Of a stretch of 22,421 nt of DNA, positions 15,832-22,421 are shown piece by piece. Source of the stretch: an uncultured Rickettsiales bacterium. GTDB taxonomy: Bacteria > Pseudomonadota > Alphaproteobacteria > Rickettsiales > UBA1997. The stretch covers positions 1 through 22,421 of the forward strand of contig CATOLK010000003.1 of the NCBI GenBank assembly GCA_951801155.1. Reading direction: 5' to 3'. Made by a program: the position numbers and the translations under genes. The notes below the pieces were generated by a model. That model did no database searches and was not told the DNA's origin. It saw nothing but the letters and a program-made list of their open reading frames with translations. Numbering within the stretch: the stretch's first letter is position 1; each line of letters starts with the position of its first letter.

Positions 15832-16368
15832 TTATTTTAAAGGAAATTTCATTTCTAATAATAATGCCTTACATTCATCTATTGTTTTAGCATTACTTAC
15901 TACATTAATATTCATACCCAAGATTTTATAAGCTTTATCTAGGTCTACTTCTGGAAAAATAGTATGCTCTTTGATACCAAAACTATAATGTCCACTTTGA
16001 TTAAAATTCTTACTAGATAAACCTCTAAAGTCTTTTATTCTTGGTAAAGCTATATAAATGAGTTTATCGAGAAAATTATACATCCTTTCACCTCTCAATG
16101 TAACTCTACAAGCTATTGGATTTCCTTCCCTTAATTTAAAACTTGCTACAGATTTTCTAGCATTTATTAATACAGCCTTTTGTCCTGCTATATTAGATAA
16201 TTGTTCAACTACATATTTTAAAAAATTGTTATCAGCATCAGCGGTTTTAAAAGCTATATTTAAAGTAACTTTTTCCAATTTAGGAATTTCAAGTTCATTT
16301 TTATAGCCAAACTTTTCTTTTAAATTCTTTTTGATAACTGCCTGATATAGTTCTTTTAAATGAGACAT
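15832..16368 (-). CDS. rplE: 50S ribosomal protein L5
   Basis: A 178-residue uL5, a 5S rRNA binder at the central protuberance that contacts P-site tRNA. Visible motifs are IPKLEKVTLNIAF, the block KSVASFKLREGNPIACRVTLRG, LPRIKDFRGLS and SFGIKEHTIFPEVD. It begins one nt after the rplX stop, with AGGTAA upstream. Normal length. Confidence 0.98.
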   Translation of the reverse strand: MSHLKELYQAVIKKNLKEKFGYKNELEIPKLEKVTLNIAFKTADADNNFLKYVVEQLSNIAGQKAVLINARKSVASFKLREGNPIACRVTLRGERMYNFLDKLIYIALPRIKDFRGLSSKNFNQSGHYSFGIKEHTIFPEVDLDKAYKILGMNINVVSNAKTIDECKALLLEMKFPLK

Positions 16369-16369
16369 A

Positions 16370-16678
16370 TTAGTTACCTACCTTATTTCCAGTTTTTTTA
16401 AAAATTCTAATTTTCTTTCCATCTTCAATTTTAAACCCAACTTTTGCTGGTTTTCCATTTTCAATCAAAGAAACATTAGAAACATCAATTGGTTTTTCAA
16501 CACTTATTATCTGTCCTGGAGTATTCATTGTAGGCTTTTTATGTTTTTTAACAATATTAATACCAGCAACGACAACTTTATTATCTTTTGGACTTACAGA
16601 TAGCACTTCACCTGTTTTATTTTTATCTTTACCAGTTAATATAATTACTTTGTCACCTTTTTTAATTTTGTTTGCCAT
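16370..16678 (-). CDS. rplX: 50S ribosomal protein L24
   Basis: A 102-residue uL24, an early assembly protein near the exit tunnel. The KOW motif is at about 5-32 (IKKGDKVIILTGKDKNKTG). ATG 16678 shares its A with the last base of the rplN stop (TAATG), so the two are translationally coupled. Confidence 0.98.
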   Translation of the reverse strand: MANKIKKGDKVIILTGKDKNKTGEVLSVSPKDNKVVVAGINIVKKHKKPTMNTPGQIISVEKPIDVSNVSLIENGKPAKVGFKIEDGKKIRIFKKTGNKVGN

Positions 16679-17046
16679 TATAATACCTCCGGTGCTAACG
16701 ATAATATTTTTGTAAAATTGCCATTTCTTAATTCTCTGGCTACTGGACCAAAAACCCTGGTTCCTACTGGAGTTCCATCTTTATTTACCAATACAATCGC
16801 ATTGTCATCAAATCTAATAGTGCTTCCATCTTGTCTTTGTATTTCCTTTTTAGTTCTTACAATAACACCTCTGGCAACATCACCTTTTTTGACTTTACCA
16901 CCAGGAATAGCACTTGTAATAGAAACTACAACTACATCGGCTATACCTGTAATCATATGATTTGAACCACCTAGTACTTTAATACATCTTGCTGATTTAG
17001 CCCCAGAATTATCTGCAATAGCTAAACTCGTTTCCATTTGTATCAT
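16678..17046 (-). CDS. rplN: 50S ribosomal protein L14
   Basis: A 122-residue uL14 at the subunit interface, the target of the silencing factor RsfS. It starts MIQMETSLAIADNSGAK, and VVVSITSAIPGGKVKKGDV and the terminal block FTKILSLAPEVL are typical. It begins directly after the rpsQ stop, and the GAGGGT at the end of rpsQ can act as the ribosome binding site. In E. coli this is the first gene of the spc operon. No promoter is visible in this packed junction. Confidence 0.98.
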   Translation of the reverse strand: MIQMETSLAIADNSGAKSARCIKVLGGSNHMITGIADVVVVSITSAIPGGKVKKGDVARGVIVRTKKEIQRQDGSTIRFDDNAIVLVNKDGTPVGTRVFGPVARELRNGNFTKILSLAPEVL

Positions 17047-17286
17047 TTATTCACCCTCCTTATTAACAACAATCCAAGTTTTTCTTTTGGAAATTGGTCT
17101 TGAAGATTTAATAAAAACTTCATCACCAACTTTTACTGAATTATTTTCATCATGTATCATATATTTTTTAGATACTTTAATATATTTTTTGTAAACAGGG
17201 TGTTGTTTTAAGTAAGAAGATTCACCAACTATGGTTTTATCCCCAGCTTTCTTTATTATTTTAACTTTTATACTATTTTGAGCCAT
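17047..17286 (-). CDS. rpsQ: 30S ribosomal protein S17
   Basis: A 79-residue uS17, a primary 16S rRNA binder with an OB fold. Motifs are HPVYKKYIKVSKKYMIHDE and SVKVGDEVFIKSSRPISKRK. The ATG shares a base with the rpmC stop (TAATG). Normal size. Confidence 0.97.
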   Translation of the reverse strand: MAQNSIKVKIIKKAGDKTIVGESSYLKQHPVYKKYIKVSKKYMIHDENNSVKVGDEVFIKSSRPISKRKTWIVVNKEGE

Positions 17287-17456
17287 TACTTATCCTGTTT
17301 ATTTAATTTAGTAAATAATCTAGCTATAACTTTTCTTGTTTTTTTAAAAATTGAAGTATCTTTTACTTCTCCACTAGATTTCTTAATTCTTAAAGAAAGT
17401 AGCTTTTTCTTTGAATCTAAAATTTCATTTCTAATATTTTTTTTTTCTTCGTTCAT
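17286..17456 (-). CDS. rpmC: 50S ribosomal protein L29
   Basis: A 56-residue uL29, small and easily overlooked, near the exit tunnel where signal recognition particle and trigger factor dock. The translation begins MNEEKKNIRNEIL. It contains KLLSLRIKKSSGEV and, near the C-terminus, TRKVIARLFTKL, matching the family pattern LxxLR ... (V/I)xRxIARxxT. The family is usually 60-70 residues. Placed between rplP and rpsQ as expected. GGGAG lies 8-12 nt upstream of ATG 17456, and the stop overlaps rpsQ in TAATG. Confidence 0.95.
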   Translation of the reverse strand: MNEEKKNIRNEILDSKKKLLSLRIKKSSGEVKDTSIFKKTRKVIARLFTKLNKQDK

Positions 17457-17471
17457 TATTTACTCCCTTCT

Positions 17472-17897
17472 TTAATCTTTAATATCAACAAGTTCAACAA
17501 ATTTTGTTTGAAATGGAATTTTAGTTCCTGCTTTCCTCAAAGCCTCAGCAGCAATCTCTTTTGAAACCCCATCTAATTCAAACAATATTAAACCTGGTCT
17601 TACTTGACACATCCAATAGTCAACGGAACCCTTTCCGCCTCCCATTCTCACACCTAGAGCTTTACTTGTAACAGGAATATGTGGAAATACTCTTATCCAC
17701 AATTTTCCAGTTCTTTTCATAGTTCTAGTTATACATCTTCGCGCTGCTTCTATCTGATTAGATTTAAGCCTACCAGCATTCAGAGCTTTCAAAGCATAAC
17801 TTCCAAAGCTTATTGTTGAGCCAGAATTAGCAACGCCACATATTCTTTTTCCACCTTTCTGAAAACTTCTATACTTTGTCTTTTTAGGCAATAACAT
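17472..17897 (-). CDS. rplP: 50S ribosomal protein L16
   Basis: A 141-residue uL16, which helps position A-site tRNA. MLLPKKTKYRSFQKGG is the usual start, and VTSKALGVRMGGGKGSVDYW holds the conserved loop. Unlike its neighbours, it is separated from the preceding gene (rpsC) by 92 nt, which contain a candidate promoter. AAGG lies about 10 nt before the ATG. Confidence 0.98.
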   Translation of the reverse strand: MLLPKKTKYRSFQKGGKRICGVANSGSTISFGSYALKALNAGRLKSNQIEAARRCITRTMKRTGKLWIRVFPHIPVTSKALGVRMGGGKGSVDYWMCQVRPGLILFELDGVSKEIAAEALRKAGTKIPFQTKFVELVDIKD

Positions 17898-17939
17898 TTT
17901 TTTAAACCTTTTTTAAACTTTTAAATAATATATATTATA

Positions 17940-17968
17940 AGTATTAATTTTTAAATAATTAAAGTCAA
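17940..17968 (-). promoter_or_regulatory. Candidate internal promoter before rplP
   Basis: On the minus strand, TTGACT (17968-17963) is followed 17 nt later by AATACT (17945-17940, four of six consensus bases). A better TATAAT (17939-17934) lies 23 nt from the -35 box, too far for normal use. It lies in the only sizeable gap inside the cluster (17898-17989), which is otherwise AT-rich and empty. Suggestive only. Confidence 0.45.
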
Positions 17969-17989
17969 TATTTATTTATGTAAACCAAA

Positions 17990-18607
17990 TTATTTTTTAT
18001 AAATCCAAACTTTAATACCTATAATACCATAACTACATAAAGCCTCAACATGTGCATAATCAACATTTGCTCTTAATGTGTGCAATGGAATCGAACCTTC
18101 TTTATAAGTTTCAGATCTTGCTATATCAACACCATTTAATCTTCCAGATGCTGTAATTTTTACACCTAAAGCTCCATATTTCATAACATTTTGCAAAGCT
18201 TTTTTAACTGCTCTTTTGAAAACTACCCTGTTTTCAATTTGTTTTGCAATTCCTTGTCCTACCAATTCTGCATCCAAATCTGGTTTTTCTACTTCAACTA
18301 TTTTAATAGAAACATCTTTTTCGCCAAGTTCTTTTTGAATATAAGTTCTGATTTTTTCAATATCAGCACCTTTTTTACCAATAATTACACCTGGTTTAGA
18401 AGTTTTTATAAGAACATTAACATGCTCACCAGTTCTTTCTACAACAACTCTTGCTATTGAACAGTTCTTAAAATTCTTTACAATATAATTTTGTATTTGT
18501 AAATCTTTGATGAAATTTTCTCTATAGTTATTATCATCATACCAAACAGAAGACCAGTTATTATTTAAATTTATTCTGAATCCTACTGGATTAACTTTCT
18601 GTCCCAT
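17990..18607 (-). CDS. rpsC: 30S ribosomal protein S3
   Basis: A 205-residue uS3, part of the mRNA entry channel. It starts MGQKVNPVGFRI. The KH domain has the GxxG loop in PGVIIGKKGADIEKIR (about 73-88). The C-terminal domain contains GRLNGVDIARSE and GIIGIKVWIYK. It ends straight after that block, shorter than the 210-233 residues of many homologues, so the variable basic tail is missing. This is common in the family and no frameshift is evident. Confidence 0.97.
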   Translation of the reverse strand: MGQKVNPVGFRINLNNNWSSVWYDDNNYRENFIKDLQIQNYIVKNFKNCSIARVVVERTGEHVNVLIKTSKPGVIIGKKGADIEKIRTYIQKELGEKDVSIKIVEVEKPDLDAELVGQGIAKQIENRVVFKRAVKKALQNVMKYGALGVKITASGRLNGVDIARSETYKEGSIPLHTLRANVDYAHVEALCSYGIIGIKVWIYKK

Positions 18608-18608
18608 A

Positions 18609-18959
18609 CTATTCCTCCACTTCTGTTAAAATGATTCTAAGATTGCAAAACGGCTTAAGAATTCTGTTTCCTCTTCCTCTTGCTCTTGCTCTAAACCTTT
18701 TCATAACAAAGGCTTTTCCGGAATCAATTCTATGTATAATTAACTTATCTATATCCATACCGTGATTGTTTTCGGCATTCATCATAGCTGATTTTAATAA
18801 ATCTCTAACAGCTTTTGCTGATTTCAAATTACAAAAATCTAATTGCATCATAGCTTTTTCAACCGGAAGCCCTGCGATAGCCCTTGTAATTTTATTTAAT
18901 TTAATAGGACTAACTAGTAAACTTTTCAAATAAGCTTGTGCAAATTTTTTTTCACTCAT
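18609..18959 (-). CDS. rplV: 50S ribosomal protein L22
   Basis: A 116-residue uL22. Its beta-hairpin lines the exit tunnel; the hairpin tip is in MKRFRARARGRGNRILKP. The block KSAKAVRDLLKSAMMNAENN is also typical. The frame extends three codons upstream to a GTG at 18968, but that GTG is part of the AGGTG ribosome binding site for ATG 18959, so the ATG start is chosen. One base separates it from rpsC. Confidence 0.97.
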   Translation of the reverse strand: MSEKKFAQAYLKSLLVSPIKLNKITRAIAGLPVEKAMMQLDFCNLKSAKAVRDLLKSAMMNAENNHGMDIDKLIIHRIDSGKAFVMKRFRARARGRGNRILKPFCNLRIILTEVEE

Positions 18960-18974
18960 ATATTTCACCTATTA

Positions 18975-19259
18975 TTATTTCTTCTTTGTATCTGCTTTTT
19001 TGTTTCCAGCGTGACCGTGGAAAGTTCTTGTGGGTGAAAATTCACCAAACTTATGTCCTACCATATCTTCACTAACTAATACTGAAACAAATTTTTTGCC
19101 ATTATAAACTGCAAAAGTCAAACCTACAAATTGTGGTAAAATTGTTGACCTTCTTGACCAAGTTTTTATTATTGGTTTTTTTGGGTCTTCACTTGCTACT
19201 TTTGCTTTCTTAATTAAATATCCATCAACAAACGGAATTTTCCAAGCTGATCGTGTCAT
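18975..19259 (-). CDS. rpsS: 30S ribosomal protein S19
   Basis: A 94-residue uS19 of the small-subunit head, paired with S13. MTRSAWKIPFVDGYLIKK starts the protein. TWSRRSTILPQFVGLTFAVYN and the block GHKFGEFSPTRTFHGHAG are hallmark sequences. It follows rplB by 10 nt in standard order. Confidence 0.98.
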   Translation of the reverse strand: MTRSAWKIPFVDGYLIKKAKVASEDPKKPIIKTWSRRSTILPQFVGLTFAVYNGKKFVSVLVSEDMVGHKFGEFSPTRTFHGHAGNKKADTKKK

Positions 19260-19269
19260 ACTCTACCTC

Positions 19270-20094
19270 TTATTTTTTATGTCGACTTTTAACAATAAAT
19301 TTATTAGTTGGATTACTCTTCTTTCGAGTTCTTCCACCTTTTGCACATACACCAGTTGGAGAAGTTGGAATTCTTCCACCTCTTGTTCTACCACCATGTG
19401 GATGGTCTACTGGGTTCATTGATTCACCTCTTACACTAGGTCTCTTACCAAGCCATCTATTTCTTCCAGCTTTACCAAGCTTTTGGTTTTTCTTATCTTG
19501 ATTACTTACAGTTCCTAAAGTGGCTAAACATTCCAATGGAAACATTCTTGTTTCACCTGATTGTAACCTAACTATTGCATAACCATTATCTTTACCAGCT
19601 AATTGTGCAAACATACCTGCACTTCTAACTATTCTAGCACCAGCACCCGGTTTAATTTCTATATTATGAATCAAAGAACCTATTGGCATAACAGCTAATG
19701 GCATTGCATTTCCAGGTTTTACATCAAGTAATTTTTTAGAAGAAATAACTTTATCACCAACTTTTAAACCTTCTGGGCAAATTATATAAGAAAAAATACC
19801 ATCCTCATATTTAATCAAAGCAATAAATGCTGATCTATTTGGATCATACTCTATCCTTTCAACAGTTGCTGGAATATCAAACTTATTTCTTTTAAAATCA
19901 ATAATTCTATAAGCTTGTTTATGTCCACCGCCTCTTCTTCTTACAGTAATTTGTCCCATATTATTTCTACCGGCTTTACTATTTTTTGAAATAGTTAACA
20001 TTTTTAAAGGACTACCTTTCCACAATCCTTCTCTATTTATTAATTTTAAACCTCTGGTAGAAGAATTAATAGGTTTGTACTCTTTTATAGCCAT
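19270..20094 (-). CDS. rplB: 50S ribosomal protein L2
   Basis: A 274-residue uL2, close to the peptidyl-transferase centre. The OB-fold and SH3-like domains are complete (RRRGGGHKQAYRIIDFKRNK near 52-71). The conserved histidine lies in MNPVDHPHGGRTRGG (His231, matching the well-studied His229 of E. coli). Full normal length. It begins 2 nt after rplW. Confidence 0.99.
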   Translation of the reverse strand: MAIKEYKPINSSTRGLKLINREGLWKGSPLKMLTISKNSKAGRNNMGQITVRRRGGGHKQAYRIIDFKRNKFDIPATVERIEYDPNRSAFIALIKYEDGIFSYIICPEGLKVGDKVISSKKLLDVKPGNAMPLAVMPIGSLIHNIEIKPGAGARIVRSAGMFAQLAGKDNGYAIVRLQSGETRMFPLECLATLGTVSNQDKKNQKLGKAGRNRWLGKRPSVRGESMNPVDHPHGGRTRGGRIPTSPTGVCAKGGRTRKKSNPTNKFIVKSRHKK

Positions 20095-20096
20095 AT

Positions 20097-20396
20097 CTAT
20101 TTACCCTCTAATTTTGCAAAATTAATTTCTTGTCCTTTTTTAAGACTAACAATGGCTTTTTTAGTAGATTTTCTTCTACCAACAGTTCCTTTATACTTCT
20201 TTCTTTTACCATCGTTATTAATTATATTAACTTTTTCAACTGCAACTTCAAAAATAGTTTCTATTGAAGATTTGATATCTTCTTTTCCAGCTGTATTTAA
20301 AACGATAAAACTATATTTACCATTAACTGCTTGAGCACTTGTTTTTTCAGTTGTTATTGGAGAAACTAATATATCATAAAATTTACCTAAACTCAT
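20097..20396 (-). CDS. rplW: 50S ribosomal protein L23
   Basis: A 99-residue uL23 at the tunnel exit, dock for trigger factor and signal recognition particle. Motifs are ISPITTEKT near the N-terminus, YSFIVLNTAGKEDIKSSIE, and KKYKGTVGRRKSTKKAIVSL. The start overlaps the rplD stop in TAATG. Confidence 0.97.
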   Translation of the reverse strand: MSLGKFYDILVSPITTEKTSAQAVNGKYSFIVLNTAGKEDIKSSIETIFEVAVEKVNIINNDGKRKKYKGTVGRRKSTKKAIVSLKKGQEINFAKLEGK

Positions 20397-21010
20397 TATA
20401 ATACCTCTTTAAGTTTATTCAAAGATTTTCTATCCAACAATAAATAATCATAGCGTAGAATATCATATACATTTAAGGCATCACTAACTATACTTTTGTA
20501 ATTAAATAAATTTCTCAAAGATAATCTAAAGTTATTGTAATCTTCTTGACAAGCAACCAAAGCTTTAGCAATACCCTTATCATTAAGTTTTTTATTTAAT
20601 TTATTAGTGCTTATATCCAAATTCTCCATACCTTCTATTAAAATTAGTTTTTCACCTCTAATTTTATCTCTTAAAACAAAACTCAAAGCTTTTTTAACTA
20701 TTTTTTTAGGAATAGAAAAACTATAATCTCTCTGTTGAGGACCAAAACAAGTTCTACCACCTACAAACTGTACAGCTCTTTTAGAACCATGTCGAGCTCC
20801 ACCACTTCCTTTTTGTCTAACAATTTTCCTAGTTGAACCGGAAACTTCACTCATTAACTTTGTTTTTGCAGTTCCCAATCTTCTTTTTGCCAATTGCCAT
20901 TTTACAACATAAGGAACACATTTTTCACCTTCGTTAGTGTCAAAATCAACACCATCAATATCTTCGAAGGTTTCGTTCAAATTATCTAAATTTAAAACTG
21001 TTACTTTCAT
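20396..21010 (-). CDS. rplD: 50S ribosomal protein L4
   Basis: A 204-residue uL4, with a loop reaching into the exit tunnel. In E. coli it also represses the S10 operon through the leader. The loop is recognisable by RKIVRQKGSGGARHGSKRA (about 62-80) and FGPQQRDYSFSIPKKI. The C-terminal alpha/beta part is complete. It is 8 nt downstream of rplC. Whether it regulates this operon is unknown, but see the S10 leader. Confidence 0.97.
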   Translation of the reverse strand: MKVTVLNLDNLNETFEDIDGVDFDTNEGEKCVPYVVKWQLAKRRLGTAKTKLMSEVSGSTRKIVRQKGSGGARHGSKRAVQFVGGRTCFGPQQRDYSFSIPKKIVKKALSFVLRDKIRGEKLILIEGMENLDISTNKLNKKLNDKGIAKALVACQEDYNNFRLSLRNLFNYKSIVSDALNVYDILRYDYLLLDRKSLNKLKEVL

Positions 21011-21018
21011 AATGTCCT

Positions 21019-21651
21019 CTATATATTTGATTCTTTAATAATTAAATTAGAACCTTTACAACCAGGAACAGCACCTTTTATACAAATAACATTATCATCA
21101 TTTTCTATAGAAACGATTACTAAATTTTTTACTGTTACTTGTTCATTACCCATTTGACCAGGCATCTTTTTACCCTTAAAAACTCTACCTTCTTGTCTTC
21201 TATTACCAGTTCCACCTAAAGACCTATGAGAAACAGAAACACCGTGAGCTGCTTCTAAACCACCAAAATGATGTCTTTTCATAGCACCAGCAAAACCTTT
21301 ACCTTTAGAAATACCTGTTACATCAATATAATCACCTTGTTTAAATTGATTTAAACCAATTATATCTCCAACAGAAAATTCCTTTTCTTTACCAACCTTA
21401 AAAGTTTTCATATTATCATAAGCTTCGAGATTTTTCTTTTTATAGTATCCCAAAACAGATTTATTAATTCTCTTTTCAGTTTTTTTATCTTGTCCGTAGG
21501 ATAAAGTTATGTGATTAAATTCTCTATTGTCGTACTTTTTAAAATCACTTACTAATCCTTCATAGACTTTCACCAAAGTTACAGGAACAACTTTACCGTT
21601 TTCTAGGTAAATTCTACTCATTCCTAATTTTTTACCAATTACTGCTGTCAT
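21019..21651 (-). CDS. rplC: 50S ribosomal protein L3
   Basis: A 210-residue uL3, reaching towards the peptidyl-transferase centre. MTAVIGKKLGMSRIY starts the protein. The central block GISKGKGFAGAMKRHHFGG is followed by SHRSLGGTGNRRQEGRVFKG and KKMPGQMGNEQVTVKNL. It starts within the rpsJ stop (TAATG). Normal length. Confidence 0.98.
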   Translation of the reverse strand: MTAVIGKKLGMSRIYLENGKVVPVTLVKVYEGLVSDFKKYDNREFNHITLSYGQDKKTEKRINKSVLGYYKKKNLEAYDNMKTFKVGKEKEFSVGDIIGLNQFKQGDYIDVTGISKGKGFAGAMKRHHFGGLEAAHGVSVSHRSLGGTGNRRQEGRVFKGKKMPGQMGNEQVTVKNLVIVSIENDDNVICIKGAVPGCKGSNLIIKESNI

Positions 21652-21974
21652 TATTCATTACCTCCATTTAGAGAAATTTTTATATTTACACCAGCTGATA
21701 AATTCAATTTCATTAGAGCCTCAACTGTTTGTGGAGTAGGAATTATTATCAATAATTTTTTTAAAGATTTAATTTCATATTGTTCCATACTTCTTTTATA
21801 AATATGTGGAGACCTTATTACTGTGAATTTTTTTGTTTTTGTTGGAAGTGGTATAGGACCTACAACAGTTGCCCCAGTTCTTTTAACTGTTCCCACTATT
21901 TCCTGTACTGCTTGATTTAGAATGTTTATATCATAAGCTTTCAAAACAATTCTAATTCCTTCTTTTTCTTTCAT
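21651..21974 (-). CDS. rpsJ: 30S ribosomal protein S10 (NusE)
   Basis: A 107-residue uS10, which also acts with NusB in antitermination as NusE. IRIVLKAYDINILNQAVQEI, VVGPIPLPTKTKKFTVIRSP and TPQTVEALMKLNLSAGVNI are family hallmarks. First gene of the cluster, with a weak AGAGA before ATG 21974. tuf and fusA, often found just upstream, are not in the adjoining 447 nt. Confidence 0.98.
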   Translation of the reverse strand: MKEKEGIRIVLKAYDINILNQAVQEIVGTVKRTGATVVGPIPLPTKTKKFTVIRSPHIYKRSMEQYEIKSLKKLLIIIPTPQTVEALMKLNLSAGVNIKISLNGGNE

Positions 21975-22070
21975 TGTCTCTTTTTTGTTTTTTAATTTAT
22001 AACATCAGGTTAATAACCATTAATATAACATCGAAATGAGAGGTTCATTTCTGAACATCACTATTAAGAC
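21975..22070 (-). promoter_or_regulatory. S10 operon leader with two alternative hairpins
   Basis: The roughly 96-nt leader can fold GUUCA-GAAA-UGAAC (22056-22043, 5 bp with a GNRA loop) or GAAAUGA-ACCUC-UCAUUUC (22051-22033, 7 bp). The two share the GAAAUGAAC segment, so they exclude each other. The sequence GATGTT occurs three times, two of them as GATGTTATA, on either side of a small GGTT/AACC hairpin. This may be an autoregulatory ribosomal-protein leader. It has no obvious resemblance to the long E. coli S10 leader, and the function is inferred. Confidence 0.5.
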
Positions 22071-22076
22071 TTTCTT

Positions 22077-22105
22077 AGTATAGAATATATTTTTGTTAAT
22101 GTCAA
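22077..22105 (-). promoter_or_regulatory. Main promoter of the S10-spc-alpha cluster
   Basis: On the minus strand, TTGACA (22105-22100) and TATACT (22082-22077) are spaced by exactly 17 nt. Transcription should start near 22070. This is the only strong promoter upstream of the 28-gene cluster in the window. Confidence 0.85.
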
Positions 22106-22347
22106 CAAAAAATTGTTAAATTTTGTAAAAAAAATGTATATTTTTGTTGTAAAATATTGTAAATTTTGAATTTTTTCAATTTGTTTAAGATAAAAATGAT
22201 ACAAAATATTTTTTATCTAAATATATCATTTTTTAACAAATATCTAATATAAAAGCTATTATTCAATAATTTTAGATTTATTGGTAATTTATACTCATAA
22301 TATTTGATGTCAAAAATCTCGAAAAATCTTTATATACTTTATATAAT
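22106..22347. other. Gene-free AT-rich interval upstream of the S10 promoter
   Basis: No gene or RNA was recognised. A 10-bp stem (AAAAATGATA 22192-22201 with TATCATTTTT 22224-22233) with a 22-nt loop and T-rich end could be a weak terminator for a gene outside the window. Several TTGTAAA-like words recur at 22123-22170. Confidence 0.4.
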
Positions 22348-22421
22348 AGACCTCTTGCATAAAAAAATATTCAAATATCAATAATATTTGAATATTTTTA
22401 AATTTATTTATTTTTATGATT
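22348..22421. repeat. Start of dispersed repeat element E (right part outside window)
   Basis: AGACCTCTTGCATAAAA (22348-22364) is the cleanest copy of the terminal motif seen in elements A to D. It overlaps the start of a perfect 16-bp hairpin (22363-22378 with 22384-22399, loop CAATA). The element continues beyond the window. Confidence 0.55.

Noticed and set aside
19253..19501. 82-codon plus-strand frame within rplB
   Set aside because: Antisense shadow of a highly conserved ribosomal gene.

Overview
The window reads as a piece of an AT-rich alphaproteobacterial genome, most likely from the Rickettsiales. The evidence is an oversized TrbL/VirB6-type type IV secretion protein, an ankyrin-repeat protein next to it, a circularly permuted (two-piece) tmRNA gene, and an S10-spc-alpha ribosomal operon in which adk follows secY. 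The family or genus cannot be fixed from this sequence alone.

Layout: (1) 1-187, the right part of a dispersed repeat element (A). (2) 201-4577 (-), a 1458-residue VirB6-like gene, starting 14 nt downstream of a tRNA-Leu(TAA) gene (4592-4677, -) that has its own consensus promoter. (3) 4809-4980, repeat element D. (4) 5055-6245 (-), an ankyrin-repeat protein with its own promoter. (5) 6400-6735 (+), promoter and permuted ssrA. (6) 6788-7300 (+), a gamma-carbonic-anhydrase-like left-handed beta-helix protein. (7) 7301-8229, gene-free AT-rich DNA holding repeat elements B and C. (8) 8230-8263, a strong terminator. (9) 8294-21974 (-), one 28-gene cluster read in the order rpsJ-rplC-rplD-rplW-rplB-rpsS-rplV-rpsC-rplP-rpmC-rpsQ-rplN-rplX-rplE-rpsN-rpsH-rplF-rplR-rpsE-rpmD-rplO-secY-adk-rpsM-rpsK-rpoA-rplQ-rplS. 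(10) 21975-22421, the S10 promoter and leader, gene-free DNA, and the start of another repeat element (E) at the window edge.

The large cluster makes ribosomal proteins together with SecY, adenylate kinase and the RNA polymerase alpha subunit. Its genes are tightly packed, with TAATG or ATGA overlaps at several junctions. The exceptions are a 92-nt gap between rpsC and rplP with a candidate internal promoter, and the addition of rplS after rplQ. The accessory part (1-8229) pairs a type IV secretion channel subunit with a possible secreted ankyrin effector.

The most unusual structures are a family of small repeat elements sharing a terminal motif close to AGACCTCTTRCATAAAA, and a S10 leader with two mutually exclusive hairpins. 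No CRISPR array, integrase, transposase or phage gene was seen.
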